Shown here: positions 1 through 8,036 of the stretch, piece by piece
Position numbering within the stretch: position 1 is the first letter of the stretch
How the letters are laid out: each line of letters opens with the position of its first letter
Assembly (NCBI GenBank): GCA_946478755.1
Contig: CAMLDJ010000073.1
Location: 1-20,125, forward strand
Source of the DNA: an uncultured Pedobacter sp.
GTDB taxonomy: Bacteria; Bacteroidota; Bacteroidia; Sphingobacteriales; Sphingobacteriaceae
Direction: 5' to 3'
DNA: 20,125 nucleotides
Made by a program: the position numbers and the translations under genes
The notes under the pieces: model-generated
The model's input: only the letters and a program-made list of their open reading frames with translations
What the model was told of the DNA's origin: nothing
Databases searched by the model: none

Positions 1-87
1 CCTGCGCTGGCGGAGGTCAGGGCGTTTATCGGCTCTCATGCGCCTTTTGTATTGTCCAAGCAGGAGCTTGCGGCTTTTTGGGGTTAG
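1..87 (+). CDS. C-terminal end of an unidentified gene upstream of traE
   Basis: Reading frame 1 is open from the left edge to a TAG stop at 85-87 and gives 28 residues ending in KQELAAFWG. The start lies outside the window. The base composition matches the tra genes that follow, and the 48-base gap to traE fits membership of the same operon. In related elements small proteins of the TraA-TraD group precede traE, but 28 residues are not enough to say which one this is. The open frame is real; the identity is unknown. Confidence 0.5.
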   Translation, partial: PALAEVRAFIGSHAPFVLSKQELAAFWG

Positions 88-135
88 GGTTTGGTATCGG
101 TTTTTAAGGTTTTAGGAAAAATAAAAAAAGGGTAG

Positions 136-483
136 ATGAAGACAGGTAAAAAAGATGTAAAAGAGGCGGTCTGGGCCCGTGTCGGTCTGGTTGGGGTTGT
201 GGGGATATGCTTTGTCCTGCTGCTGGAGGTTGGCGATGCGCTGGCGCAGAACGGGCAGGCGGGGATACAGGAGGCGACCAATCAGGTGAAGGGCTATTTC
301 AATACGGGTGCGAACCTGATGTATGCGATCGGTGCGGTGATGGGGATCATTGGTGCGGTGAAGGTGTTCCAGAAGTGGAATGCGGGGGAGCCGGATACGG
401 GGAAGGTGGCGGCGGCCTGGTTTGGAAGCTGTGTTTTTCTGGTGATCGTGACTTCGGTGCTGAAATCATTTTTTGGGGTGTAG
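136..483 (+). CDS. traE: Conjugative transposon protein TraE (DUF4134, VirB2-like)
   Basis: This 115-residue protein has a positively charged N-terminus, a hydrophobic segment at about residues 15-35 ending in ALAQN (a likely signal peptide cleavage region), and two further hydrophobic segments at about 60-76 and 93-110. That layout is typical of the small pilin-like VirB2/TrbC subunits, and the sequence (NQVKGYF, AIGAVMGIIGAVKVFQKWN) is recognisable as the Bacteroidota TraE family, DUF4134. It probably forms the inner-membrane pilin-like part of the mating channel. An AAAGGG stretch lies just before the ATG. It is followed after two bases by traF, the conserved order of CTnDOT-type elements. 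The family call is strong; the pilin role is inferred from similarity in size and topology. Confidence 0.9.
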   Translation: MKTGKKDVKEAVWARVGLVGVVGICFVLLLEVGDALAQNGQAGIQEATNQVKGYFNTGANLMYAIGAVMGIIGAVKVFQKWNAGEPDTGKVAAAWFGSCVFLVIVTSVLKSFFGV

Positions 484-485
484 TT

Positions 486-824
486 ATGGGGACGGTTTAT
501 CAGATCAACAAGGGGCTTAACAGGCCGATCAGTTTTAAGGGGCTGAAGGCGCAGTACATTGCTTATCTGAGTGCTGGGCTGGTGGTGTTGCTGTTGGGTT
601 TTACGGTGGGGTATATTCTGGGGCTGCCGCTGGCGGTGCTGCTTCCGGTAACGGCGGTTTTGGGGGTGGGACTGTTTGTTGGGGTGGATTTTTTGAGCAA
701 ACGTTTTGGCCGGTACGGGCTGATGAAGTACCTGGCTTCAGGCCGGGTTCCGGTGTACCTGTGGTTCAATTCAAGGAAACTTTTTACGCATCTTAAAATT
801 GGGGAGGGTTATGGGAAGAAATAG
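486..824 (+). CDS. traF: Conjugative transposon protein TraF (DUF4133, VirB3-like)
   Basis: This 112-residue protein starts at ATG 486, two bases after the traE stop. It begins MGTVYQINKGLNRPISFKG, the characteristic start of the TraF/DUF4133 family, and has two adjacent hydrophobic helices at about residues 27-65 followed by a basic tail (KRFGRYGLMKYLA). Small two-helix proteins located just before a VirB4 ATPase are VirB3-like and thought to help anchor that ATPase at the inner membrane. An upstream in-frame start at 207 exists, but it would read through traE in another frame and is rejected. The last 14 bases overlap the start of traG, suggesting coupled translation. Confidence 0.9.
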   Translation: MGTVYQINKGLNRPISFKGLKAQYIAYLSAGLVVLLLGFTVGYILGLPLAVLLPVTAVLGVGLFVGVDFLSKRFGRYGLMKYLASGRVPVYLWFNSRKLFTHLKIGEGYGKK

Positions 825-3309
825 AGGAGTTGTTTTACCTGGAGGCGGGGTAAAGGCTTCGGGCATGTTTCCGGTGTACCGGGTGGAAAGGGACTGTATG
901 CTTTCGGTGCAGGGGGATATTACGGTGGGTTTTGAGGTTTCGCTGCCGGAGATCTTTACGCTTAGTGCCAGGGATTATGAGGCTTTTCACCAGGGTTGGG
1001 TAAGGGCGATCAGGTTATTGCCGGAGCATACGGTGTTCCATAAGCAGGACTGGTTCGTTAGGGAGGCCTATGATTTTAAGGAGGTGCCGGGAGCGGATTT
1101 TTTGAGCGTGTCGAGTGAGCGTTTTTTTTCTGGCAGGGAAAGGCTGGCACATAAGTGTTATGTGTTTCTGACGAAAAAGCCTGCGGGCAGGAAGCTGTCG
1201 AACTCTGCTTATAGCAATATTCTGCGTAGGAGCATTGTACCAAAGTCCGTAATCGATGAACAGCTGTTATCTGATTTTCTGGATGCGGTAGGGCAATTTT
1301 CAAGGGTGCTCTCGGACGGTGGTTTTGTGTCATTGGTTAGGCTTAATGATGATGCGCTGGCAGGTACGGCCAATCAACCTGGGATCATTGAACGTTACTG
1401 CTTTTTATTGGGGGAGAATGCGCCTTCGGTGCTCCGGGACATCCACCTGCGCGGCGGGATTTCGGTGGGGGAGAAAAAGGTGGAACTCTTTACGCTTTCA
1501 GATGCGGAGGATCTACCTGCTTTGTGCGGGTCGAGGATCAATTATGATCGGTATTCTACGGACAGGACGAAGTTTTCGGTGGGTTTTGCAAGTCCTTTGG
1601 GATTGCTGTTGGACTGTGAGCATGTTTATAACCAGTATATTTTTATTGGGGACAGTAGCTTGACGTTAAAGCAGCTGGAGGCGAAGCGCAGGCGCTTGCA
1701 GTCACTTTCGGCTTATTCAAGGGAGAATGCGGTAAGCCGTGATGCGGTGAACGGCTTTTTAAATGAGGCGGTGACGATGCAACGGCTTCCGGTCAAGGCG
1801 CATTTCAATGTGATGGCCTGGTCGGAAGATGTAGGGAAGCAAAAAGAGCTGAAGAACCTGGTGGCCTCTGCCATGGCCGGGATGGATGCGGTGTGTAAAA
1901 CGGAGACGGATGGGGCGGCGCAGATCTGGTTTGCTGGGGTACCGGGCAATCAGGCGGACTTTCCCCTGAACGATACCTTCGATACGTTTGCGGAGCAGGC
2001 TTGCTGTTTTCTGAACCTGGAGAGCAATTACCGTTCTTCGGATTCGGCGTTCGGGTTGCGTCTGGGTGACAGGCTCACGGGTTATCCGGTGCACGTTGAT
2101 CTTTCGGATGAGCCGATGCGATTGGGGTATACCGATAACCGTAACAAGTTTGTGCTGGGACCGAGCGGATCGGGCAAGAGTTTTTTTACCAACCATCTGA
2201 TGCGTTCCTGCTTCCGCGGGGATGCGCATGTGGTGATCGTGGATATCGGCCACAGTTACCGTGGGCTTTGTGAGGATGCTGGTGGGTATTATTTTACCTA
2301 TTCTGAGGAAAACCCGATCGCTTTTAATCCTTTTTTTCTTTCTGCTGGGGATGTGATGGATACCGAGAAAAAGGAAAGTATCAAAACTTTGCTTTTGGCG
2401 CTTTGGAAAAGAGAAGGGGAAAGCTACCGCCAGTCAGAGTATGTGGCGGTGTCGAATGCGCTGAACCTGTATTACGTTTTTCTTGGCCGCAATCCGGATG
2501 TGTTTCCCTGTTTTGATTCCTTTTATGAGTTTTTGATGGAGGAATTTCTGCAGGTGCTGGAGGATGGGAAGGTGCAGGAGCGGAACTTTGATATCGATAA
2601 CTTTCTTTTTGTGCTCAATCCCTATTACAAGAACGGGGAATTTGGTTACCTGCTCAATGCCAGAGAGAACCTGGATCTGCTGCACCAGCCCTTTATAGTC
2701 TTTGAAATTGATTCGATCAAGTCGCATCCCATACTTTTTCCCGTGGTTACGCTGATCATCATGGATCTGTATGTATCCAAGATGCGCAAACTTAAGGGCA
2801 TCCGGAAGATCATGCTGATCGAGGAAAGCTGGAAAGCGATAGCCAGGGAAGGCATGGCGGAATACCTGAAGTTCCTGTTCAAAACGGTACGCAAGTTTTT
2901 TGGGGAGGCGATCGTGGTGACGCAGGAGGTAGAGGATATTATTTCTTCCCCTATTGTCAAGCAGGCGATCATCAACAGTTCGGGATGTAAGATTCTGCTT
3001 GATCAGTCCAAGTTCCAGAACAGGTTTGGGGAAATCCAGGAACTGTTGGGATTAAGCGAAAAAGAGAAGGAACAGATCCTTTCCATGAACAGGGCCAATG
3101 ATCTTAACCGTAAGTACAAGGAAGTGTTTATTTCGCTGGGCGGGCAAAAATCGATGGTGTACAGGACGGAGGTAAGTGAGGAAGAGTATTTAACCTTTAC
3201 CACAGAGGAAACGGAAAAGATCAAGGTGGAGGAATATGCGCTGCGCTACGGGAGCAGGGAAAAGGGCATAACGGTACTGGCGGAAGAGCTGCGCACTTTG
3301 CGGAAATAG
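811..3309 (+). CDS. traG: TraG-family conjugation ATPase (VirB4-like)
   Basis: This 832-residue protein has the length and layout of the Bacteroidota TraG ATPase: an N-terminal family-specific domain, then a P-loop ATPase domain. Walker A is GPSGSGKS at about residues 450-457. A VirB4-type Walker B (IMLIEESWKA) carries glutamates at about 671-672, and a VTQEVEDI motif follows at about 710. VirB4 proteins power assembly of the type IV secretion channel and substrate transfer at the inner membrane. The ATG at 811 is preferred over a TTG at 799 because GGGGAGGG sits just upstream as a ribosome binding site. The gene overlaps traF by 14 bases. In CTnDOT nomenclature this is TraG; it must not be confused with the VirD4-type coupling proteins that share the name in other systems. 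No frameshift or missing motif is seen. Confidence 0.95.
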   Translation: MGRNRGVVLPGGGVKASGMFPVYRVERDCMLSVQGDITVGFEVSLPEIFTLSARDYEAFHQGWVRAIRLLPEHTVFHKQDWFVREAYDFKEVPGADFLSVSSERFFSGRERLAHKCYVFLTKKPAGRKLSNSAYSNILRRSIVPKSVIDEQLLSDFLDAVGQFSRVLSDGGFVSLVRLNDDALAGTANQPGIIERYCFLLGENAPSVLRDIHLRGGISVGEKKVELFTLSDAEDLPALCGSRINYDRYSTDRTKFSVGFASPLGLLLDCEHVYNQYIFIGDSSLTLKQLEAKRRRLQSLSAYSRENAVSRDAVNGFLNEAVTMQRLPVKAHFNVMAWSEDVGKQKELKNLVASAMAGMDAVCKTETDGAAQIWFAGVPGNQADFPLNDTFDTFAEQACCFLNLESNYRSSDSAFGLRLGDRLTGYPVHVDLSDEPMRLGYTDNRNKFVLGPSGSGKSFFTNHLMRSCFRGDAHVVIVDIGHSYRGLCEDAGGYYFTYSEENPIAFNPFFLSAGDVMDTEKKESIKTLLLALWKREGESYRQSEYVAVSNALNLYYVFLGRNPDVFPCFDSFYEFLMEEFLQVLEDGKVQERNFDIDNFLFVLNPYYKNGEFGYLLNARENLDLLHQPFIVFEIDSIKSHPILFPVVTLIIMDLYVSKMRKLKGIRKIMLIEESWKAIAREGMAEYLKFLFKTVRKFFGEAIVVTQEVEDIISSPIVKQAIINSSGCKILLDQSKFQNRFGEIQELLGLSEKEKEQILSMNRANDLNRKYKEVFISLGGQKSMVYRTEVSEEEYLTFTTEETEKIKVEEYALRYGSREKGITVLAEELRTLRK

Positions 3310-3375
3310 CTGGGCGGGGTTGGATAGGCTTGAGTGTTTTTTGATCATTAAATTTTATATGAGGAGTTTAAAATA

Positions 3376-3756
3376 ATGAGAAGGGTAATTAAGATAAGCT
3401 GCGCAATGGGGCTGCTGGGCATCCTTGGCGCGTGTAAAACAGGAAACAATAAAAAGGACTTTATACCGGGCATGTATGTGAGCCATGCCAGGGGAGAATT
3501 CGCCTTGGCTTCGGACACGCTGGTGTTTGCGGTTGGGGCTGGGGATAATGCCTACGCGATTGAGCGGCGGACGGGTTATCAGCTGATCACGGGCGGAAGA
3601 CCGGGCAGACGGGAATGGGATCGGGAATCCTGGACAGGGATCTTTGATCCGGAAAAGGGGCTGGTGCAGGAGCTGCGCAAAGGTAGGGTGATCCGTTTTG
3701 TACCGGATTCGGGTTATCTGGTGATCGGGCGCAGGGTGTACAGAAAGGTGTATTAA
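3376..3756 (+). CDS. Small putative lipoprotein of the tra operon
   Basis: This 126-residue protein starts with a short basic and hydrophobic leader and a lipobox, LGAC at about residues 17-20, so it is probably a lipoprotein attached to an envelope membrane. A GAGGAG ribosome binding site lies ten bases before the ATG. The mature part (GMYVSHARGEFALASDTL) looks like a compact beta-rich domain, ending in a basic tail (GYLVIGRRVYRKVY). It sits between traG and traI, where Bacteroidota elements often carry a small lipoprotein (sometimes called TraH, or with a DUF3876-type domain). I recognise the position and layout better than the family, so the name is left open. A role in the channel or in surface exclusion is possible but is only inference. 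Confidence 0.75.
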   Translation: MRRVIKISCAMGLLGILGACKTGNNKKDFIPGMYVSHARGEFALASDTLVFAVGAGDNAYAIERRTGYQLITGGRPGRREWDRESWTGIFDPEKGLVQELRKGRVIRFVPDSGYLVIGRRVYRKVY

Positions 3757-3790
3757 CGGTCTCTTTTTTAAAATCAACAATCAATTGACA

Positions 3791-4525
3791 ATGGAATTTA
3801 TGAAAAAATGCGGTGTTAATCTCGCCGCTAAAATCTGGAAGCTTATGAAAAGTTATATGATCATCCTTCCCATATCGGCCATGACGATCTGTGTGAGTCT
3901 GCCCAAGGGGGCAAATGCGCAGCTGGCGGTACTGGAAGTGATAAAGGCAGGGGTAAAAAAAGTCATCAAGGCGGTGGACCTGAAGGTGCAGCGTCTGCAG
4001 AACGAAACGGTCTGGCTACAGAATGCGCAGAAGGTATTGGAAAACCAGCTTTCGAAATTAAAGCTCACCGAGATTGCAGACTGGACACAGCGGCAGAAGG
4101 AGCTTTATAGCAAGTATTATCAGGAGCTGTGGGAAGTGAAATCGGCGATCACCTATTTTAAAAGGATCAGGGAGCTGACGGCAAAGCAGGTGAAGCTGGT
4201 GGATGAATACCAGTGGGCCTGGAAGCTGTTTCAGCAGGATAAACATTTTAAGGTGGAGGAGCTGGAGAATATGAAAAATGTGTATTCGGGGATATTGGAT
4301 GAAAGCCTGAAGAATGTGGATGAGATCCTGCTGGTCGTGAACAGTTTTAAAACGCAGATGAGCGACGGGGAAAGGCTGGAGATCATTGCTAAAGCATCGG
4401 ACAGGTTGGATACCAATTTCAGTGACCTGCAGACTTTCAATAAGCAGAATATTGGGATCAGTATCCAGCGGGCAAGGTCGGTGGATGAGGTGGCTACTTT
4501 GAAGGAGATTTACGGGATAGAGTAG
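3791..4525 (+). CDS. traI: Conjugative transposon protein TraI (DUF4141, TrbJ/VirB5-like)
   Basis: From ATG 3791 this protein is 244 residues. A hydrophobic signal segment ends in GANAQ at about residue 44. Starting instead at ATG 3845, which has GGAAG just upstream, would give a more usual signal peptide of about 25 residues, so the start is uncertain. The mature protein is almost wholly helical and rich in Lys, Glu and Gln, with segments such as LQNETVWLQNAQKVLENQ and YYQELWEVKSAI that mark the TraI/DUF4141 family. By analogy with TrbJ and VirB5 it should be an exported, periplasmic or pilus-tip component. It is followed by two more secreted helical proteins of similar size and by traJ, which supports its role in channel assembly. 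Confidence 0.85.
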   Translation: MEFMKKCGVNLAAKIWKLMKSYMIILPISAMTICVSLPKGANAQLAVLEVIKAGVKKVIKAVDLKVQRLQNETVWLQNAQKVLENQLSKLKLTEIADWTQRQKELYSKYYQELWEVKSAITYFKRIRELTAKQVKLVDEYQWAWKLFQQDKHFKVEELENMKNVYSGILDESLKNVDEILLVVNSFKTQMSDGERLEIIAKASDRLDTNFSDLQTFNKQNIGISIQRARSVDEVATLKEIYGIE

Positions 4526-4584
4526 TTTGTGGGACGGGGTTTTATGGGGCTGGCATGCTTTTGATAGGATTAATAGTAGATAAA

Positions 4585-5238
4585 ATGATGGATATAAATA
4601 TAAAAAGAGTTTTTAGCATTCCGTTGCTGATGGCATTAATGTCAAGTGCTACGCTGGCGCGCTGCCAGACCTGGTCGGAGTGGTTTTCGCAGAAGAAAAC
4701 GCAGGAAAAATACCTGCTCGAACAGATCGCAGCAGTACGGCTGTATTCGGGCTACCTGAAAAAAGGTTACGAGGTGGCCAGGTCGGGATGGAATACGGTT
4801 TCAGATCTGGCTAAGGGGGAATTCAGTCTGCACAACAGTTTTATCAGCTCACTGGCAACGGTGAATCCTGCAATCGGAAGATCGGTCAAGGTCGCAGAAA
4901 TTGTAGCCTTTCAGCTGGAGATCATGAAGCTGTTTTCAGCTTTAAAAGGGGAGCAGGATTTGAGTCTTGCTGTCTTTGGTTATATCGGGGAGGTGGAGGA
5001 TAAAGTGCTTTCCGAGTGCAGTGATGACCTGGATGGGCTGTTTTTGGTGGTGACTTCGGGAAGGCTGGAAATGGGGGATGCGGAGCGGCTTTCGAGGCTG
5101 GAAAGGATCTATGGATCAATGCAGGATAGAGCCAGCTTTGTTAGGGATTTTGCCGGGCAGGTGGGTGTCATGCAACGTATCAAACAACGCGAAGAAAAAT
5201 CGGTGGACAATTTAATGAGGTTGTATGAGGTGCATTAG
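4585..5238 (+). CDS. Secreted helical protein of the tra operon, first paralogue
   Basis: This 217-residue protein (from ATG 4585; a second ATG follows directly at 4588, and an earlier one at 4555 is less likely because it puts a long extra stretch before the signal peptide) has a signal peptide ending near LARCQT. The rest is predicted helical. The segment YLKKGYEVARSGWNTVSDLA followed by KGEFSLHNSF closely matches the next gene (DMKKGYEV, GYNTVRNISKGNFSLHEFF), so the two are tandem paralogues. Comparable Bacteroidota proteins have, as I recall, been given a TerB/tellurite label by automatic annotation; nothing here supports tellurite resistance. The position between traI and traJ suggests an accessory periplasmic part of the mating apparatus. 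The 3' end overlaps the next gene by 14 bases. Confidence 0.8.
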   Translation: MMDINIKRVFSIPLLMALMSSATLARCQTWSEWFSQKKTQEKYLLEQIAAVRLYSGYLKKGYEVARSGWNTVSDLAKGEFSLHNSFISSLATVNPAIGRSVKVAEIVAFQLEIMKLFSALKGEQDLSLAVFGYIGEVEDKVLSECSDDLDGLFLVVTSGRLEMGDAERLSRLERIYGSMQDRASFVRDFAGQVGVMQRIKQREEKSVDNLMRLYEVH

Positions 5239-5881
5239 GGATTGGGTTGCGGATTTGATTCAGGTGCTGGTTATCGTTTTTGTTTTTATGTTTTTTGGGC
5301 TTTGTTCATTTAATGTTCATGCGCAGTCGGCGGAGGCGAAACAGTTGCTCTTGAATGTGGAAAAGCTCAGCCAGCTGAAGAACATCCTTAGGGACATGAA
5401 AAAAGGGTACGAGGTGCTGAGCACGGGTTATAACACGGTCCGCAATATTTCAAAAGGGAACTTTTCACTGCACGAGTTTTTTCTGGATGGGCTGATGCTG
5501 GTGAGCCCTGAGATCAGGAAATACCATAAGGTGGCGGATATGATTGCATTACAGGTGAAGATCGTAGCAGAGTATAAGGCAGCTTACCGGGCTTTTTCTT
5601 CTTCGGGCGGTTTCAGTATAGCAGAGCTGGATTATCTGGCTAGGGTGTATGGACAGCTTTTGGAGCAGAGCCTGGATAACCTTGATGAGCTTGCCATGGT
5701 GCTGACCGCTGGAACTTTGCGCATGGCGGACGAAGAGCGGCTGCGCATGATCGACCGGTTGTTTTCTGACACCGAGGATAAACTTTTATTCTTGCGGAGT
5801 TTCAATGCACAGGCCGGGCAGGTGCATAGGGCAAGGCAAAGGGAGAAGGGTAACCTTGCTGGGCTGAAGGCACTTTATTAA
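5225..5881 (+). CDS. Secreted helical protein of the tra operon, second paralogue
   Basis: This 218-residue protein starts inside the end of the preceding gene (14-base overlap), so the two are probably translationally coupled. It has a long hydrophobic leader at about residues 10-32 ending in FNVHAQ, then a helical mature part. Shared blocks with its neighbour run through the middle (KKGYEVLSTGYNTV, KGNFSLHEFF, HKVADMIALQVKIV) and the C-terminal half (LTAGTLRMADEERLRMIDRL against VTSGRLEMGDAERLSRLERI). These indicate a duplication followed by divergence. Its function is not known; secretion and location suggest a component that lines or stabilises the channel alongside TraI. Confidence 0.8.
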   Translation: MRCIRDWVADLIQVLVIVFVFMFFGLCSFNVHAQSAEAKQLLLNVEKLSQLKNILRDMKKGYEVLSTGYNTVRNISKGNFSLHEFFLDGLMLVSPEIRKYHKVADMIALQVKIVAEYKAAYRAFSSSGGFSIAELDYLARVYGQLLEQSLDNLDELAMVLTAGTLRMADEERLRMIDRLFSDTEDKLLFLRSFNAQAGQVHRARQREKGNLAGLKALY

Positions 5882-5919
5882 TGGGTGTAGATTTTTGTCT
5901 TAAATAAATAACAGATTTT

Positions 5920-7146
5920 ATGAAAGGATTTTTGAACAGCTTTTTTAAGCTGATGGGGATTTTATTGCCCTGTATTTTACTGCCAGCTATGGCATCGGCG
6001 CAGGGGATTTCGGGAACGCTTTCTGAAACGCTCTCTGGGATGCAGCCGGTGCTGGACAGGATTTATGCCGAGATGCTACCAATGTGCAGTAAACTGATCG
6101 GTGTGGCGCGGGGACTGGGCGGCTTCGGGGCAATGTGGTATATCGGGGCAAGGGTGTTCCGCCACCAGTCCAATGCGGAGCCGATCGATATGTACCCGCT
6201 ATTGCGGCCCTTTGCATTGGGTATTGCCATCCTGCTCTTTCCGGCGGTGATTTCGGTGATGAATGGGATCCTGCAGCCTACGGTCTCGGCTACGGGTAGT
6301 ATGGTGTCGGGCAGCAATTCGGTGATCGCGAAACTTTTGAAAGCCAAGGAGGAGGCGATGAAGAAGTCGAAGTATTACCAGATGTATATCGGGGAGGACG
6401 GGCGGGGCGACCGTGATAAATGGTATAGGTATTCGCATCCGAAGGATCCGGACGGGAGCGGGGAAACGTTTCTGGACGGGCTGGGGAATGACCTCACTTT
6501 TTATATGGAAAAGCAGAGTTATGTGTTCCGTAATAATATCAAGCAGTGGATGAAGGAGGTATTGGAGGTGGTCTATGCGGCCGCTTCGCTCTGCATCAAT
6601 ACCTTGCGGACTTTCTTCCTGATCATTCTGGCGGTATTGGGACCATTGGTGCTGGGCTTTGCGGTATTTGACGGTTTTCAGCATACGCTCACGGTCTGGC
6701 TGGCCCGCTACATCAATATCTTTTTGTGGCTGCCCGTGGCCAACATCTTTGGGAGCATTCTGAACAAGATCCAGGAGCAGATGATCAAGCTGGACATCTC
6801 CCAGATCAGCCAGCAGGGGGATACCTTTTTTTCTTCCACGGATACCGCTTACCTGATCTTTCTGATCATTGGCATTGTGGGTTATTTCTCGGTACCGACA
6901 GTGGCGAATTTCATTGTCAATGCAGGTGGTGGGAATGCAATGGTGCAGAAGATGAACATGATCGTTGCGGGCACTGGCGGCAGGGCAATGGCTTATGGCG
7001 GGGCAGGTATGGGTATGGCAGCGGATGCGATGGGCGATGCCTATCGTCAAATGAGCCAGAGCATGGCCTCGTCGGGCGGTAACGATTACTTCCCGGACGG
7101 GGATGGAGGAAGCAGCCACCAGAAAGACCGGATCAGCGGCAGATAA
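5920..7146 (+). CDS. traJ: Conjugative transposon protein TraJ (VirB6/TrbL-like)
   Basis: This 408-residue polytopic membrane protein has an N-terminal signal-like segment ending MASAQG at about residue 29. Several hydrophobic segments follow at about 60-80, 95-118, 220-250, 252-280 and 308-335. A hydrophilic loop of roughly 100 residues lies between the third and fourth hydrophobic stretches, and the C-terminus is glycine and methionine rich. This fits the TraJ family of Bacteroidota conjugative transposons, a VirB6/TrbL-like inner-membrane channel subunit. The GFGAMWYIGARVF and FALGIAILLFP blocks are family-like. Length and topology look complete. It follows the TraI-like genes and precedes traK, as in CTnDOT. 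Confidence 0.92.
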   Translation: MKGFLNSFFKLMGILLPCILLPAMASAQGISGTLSETLSGMQPVLDRIYAEMLPMCSKLIGVARGLGGFGAMWYIGARVFRHQSNAEPIDMYPLLRPFALGIAILLFPAVISVMNGILQPTVSATGSMVSGSNSVIAKLLKAKEEAMKKSKYYQMYIGEDGRGDRDKWYRYSHPKDPDGSGETFLDGLGNDLTFYMEKQSYVFRNNIKQWMKEVLEVVYAAASLCINTLRTFFLIILAVLGPLVLGFAVFDGFQHTLTVWLARYINIFLWLPVANIFGSILNKIQEQMIKLDISQISQQGDTFFSSTDTAYLIFLIIGIVGYFSVPTVANFIVNAGGGNAMVQKMNMIVAGTGGRAMAYGGAGMGMAADAMGDAYRQMSQSMASSGGNDYFPDGDGGSSHQKDRISGR

Positions 7147-7170
7147 GGGATTAATTTTTAATAGGGTTTT

Positions 7171-7791
7171 ATGTTTACACAGTTCAAAAATATCGATACG
7201 GCTTTTAGCCATATCAAACGCTTCAGTATCGGCTTCCTGATCTGCTGCACATTGCTTTCAGGTCTTGTGGTCTGGAAGAGCTTTTCCTGGGTAAGGGAAG
7301 CGCAGGGCAAGATCTATATCCTGGCGGGTGGAAAAGCGATCGAGGTGTTTGCCTCGGACCGGAAGGACAATGTTGCAGTAGAATTACGCGACCACATCAA
7401 GATGTTCCATTACTGGTTTTTTACGCTCGATCCGGATGAAAAGGTGATCCAGGCCAATATTGCCAAGGCACTGAACCTGGCAGATGAAAGCGGGCGCAAG
7501 GCTTATGAGAATTTAAAGGAGCGCGGGTTTTACAATAACCTGATCTCGGCGAATATCTCGCAGGAAATTACGGTCGACAGTACGCAGCTGGACCTGGATG
7601 TCTATCCGTTCCTGTTCCGGTGTTACGCGACGCAGAAACTGATCCGTTCGAGTTCGACGGTACTCCGTAAACTCGTTACCCAGGGGCAGGTACGCAATGT
7701 ATCGCGGAGCGATAATAATGCGCACGGTTTTCTCATTCAGCGCTGGGAGACGGTGGATAATGCGGACAGTACACAAGTTGTTAAGCCATGA
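7171..7791 (+). CDS. traK: Conjugative transposon protein TraK (VirB8-like)
   Basis: This 206-residue protein has a short cytoplasmic N-terminus, one membrane helix at about residues 20-38 (IGFLICCTLLSGLVVW) and a periplasmic domain. That is the topology of VirB8, a bitopic scaffold protein with an NTF2-like periplasmic fold. The block AVELRDHIKMFHYWFFTLDP is recognisable as the TraK family. It nucleates contacts among the inner-membrane parts of the secretion channel in related systems. Its stop overlaps the start of traL by four bases (ATGA), implying translational coupling. No defect is seen. Confidence 0.92.
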   Translation: MFTQFKNIDTAFSHIKRFSIGFLICCTLLSGLVVWKSFSWVREAQGKIYILAGGKAIEVFASDRKDNVAVELRDHIKMFHYWFFTLDPDEKVIQANIAKALNLADESGRKAYENLKERGFYNNLISANISQEITVDSTQLDLDVYPFLFRCYATQKLIRSSSTVLRKLVTQGQVRNVSRSDNNAHGFLIQRWETVDNADSTQVVKP

Positions 7792-8009
7792 GGAAGGGAA
7801 AGGGAAAAGAGTGCCGGCTTTCAGCCGGGCAGCTTAAGTCGGTGAATGCCTTTTCGGTCCGCTTGATCAGGTTTCAAAGGCGGATTGCCGATCAGTTGAA
7901 CAAAAGGCTTGCATTTCTGGGTGTAGTTAGGATCAAGGCTTTGCTGTATTTCTTTTGCGGGATACTGACGGCCTATTTCATTACGCTGGTGGTGACCAGC
8001 CTCAGTTAA
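7788..8009 (+). CDS. traL: Small conjugation protein TraL
   Basis: This 73-residue protein starts within the ATGA overlap with traK. It has a basic N-terminal half and one hydrophobic helix at about residues 48-70 (KALLYFFCGILTAYFITLVV). Size, topology and position between traK and traM match TraL (DUF3989-type) of Bacteroidota elements. Its exact role is not known; it is probably an inner-membrane accessory of the TraK/TraM complex. Confidence 0.85.
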   Translation: MRKGKGKECRLSAGQLKSVNAFSVRLIRFQRRIADQLNKRLAFLGVVRIKALLYFFCGILTAYFITLVVTSLS

Positions 8010-8036
8010 TCAAATATCAATTACTAAAATTTTATT

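Noticed and set aside
207..485. Upstream extension of traF starting inside traE
   Set aside because: The extension is a shifted-frame reading of traE; the family start at 486 is unambiguous.
1759..2253. Minus-strand frames opposite traG
   Set aside because: They fall within a clear VirB4-like ATPase gene and show no recognisable domain.
4585..5238. Tellurite-resistance (TerB-like) function for the secreted paralogue
   Set aside because: The protein has a signal peptide, sits in the tra operon and has a tandem paralogue there; no metal-binding or ter operon context is seen.
6199..7212. Long minus-strand open frame (337 residues) opposite traJ
   Set aside because: It lies wholly across the strongly recognisable traJ gene and its histidine and arginine rich translation is typical of an antisense shadow in GC-rich coding DNA.
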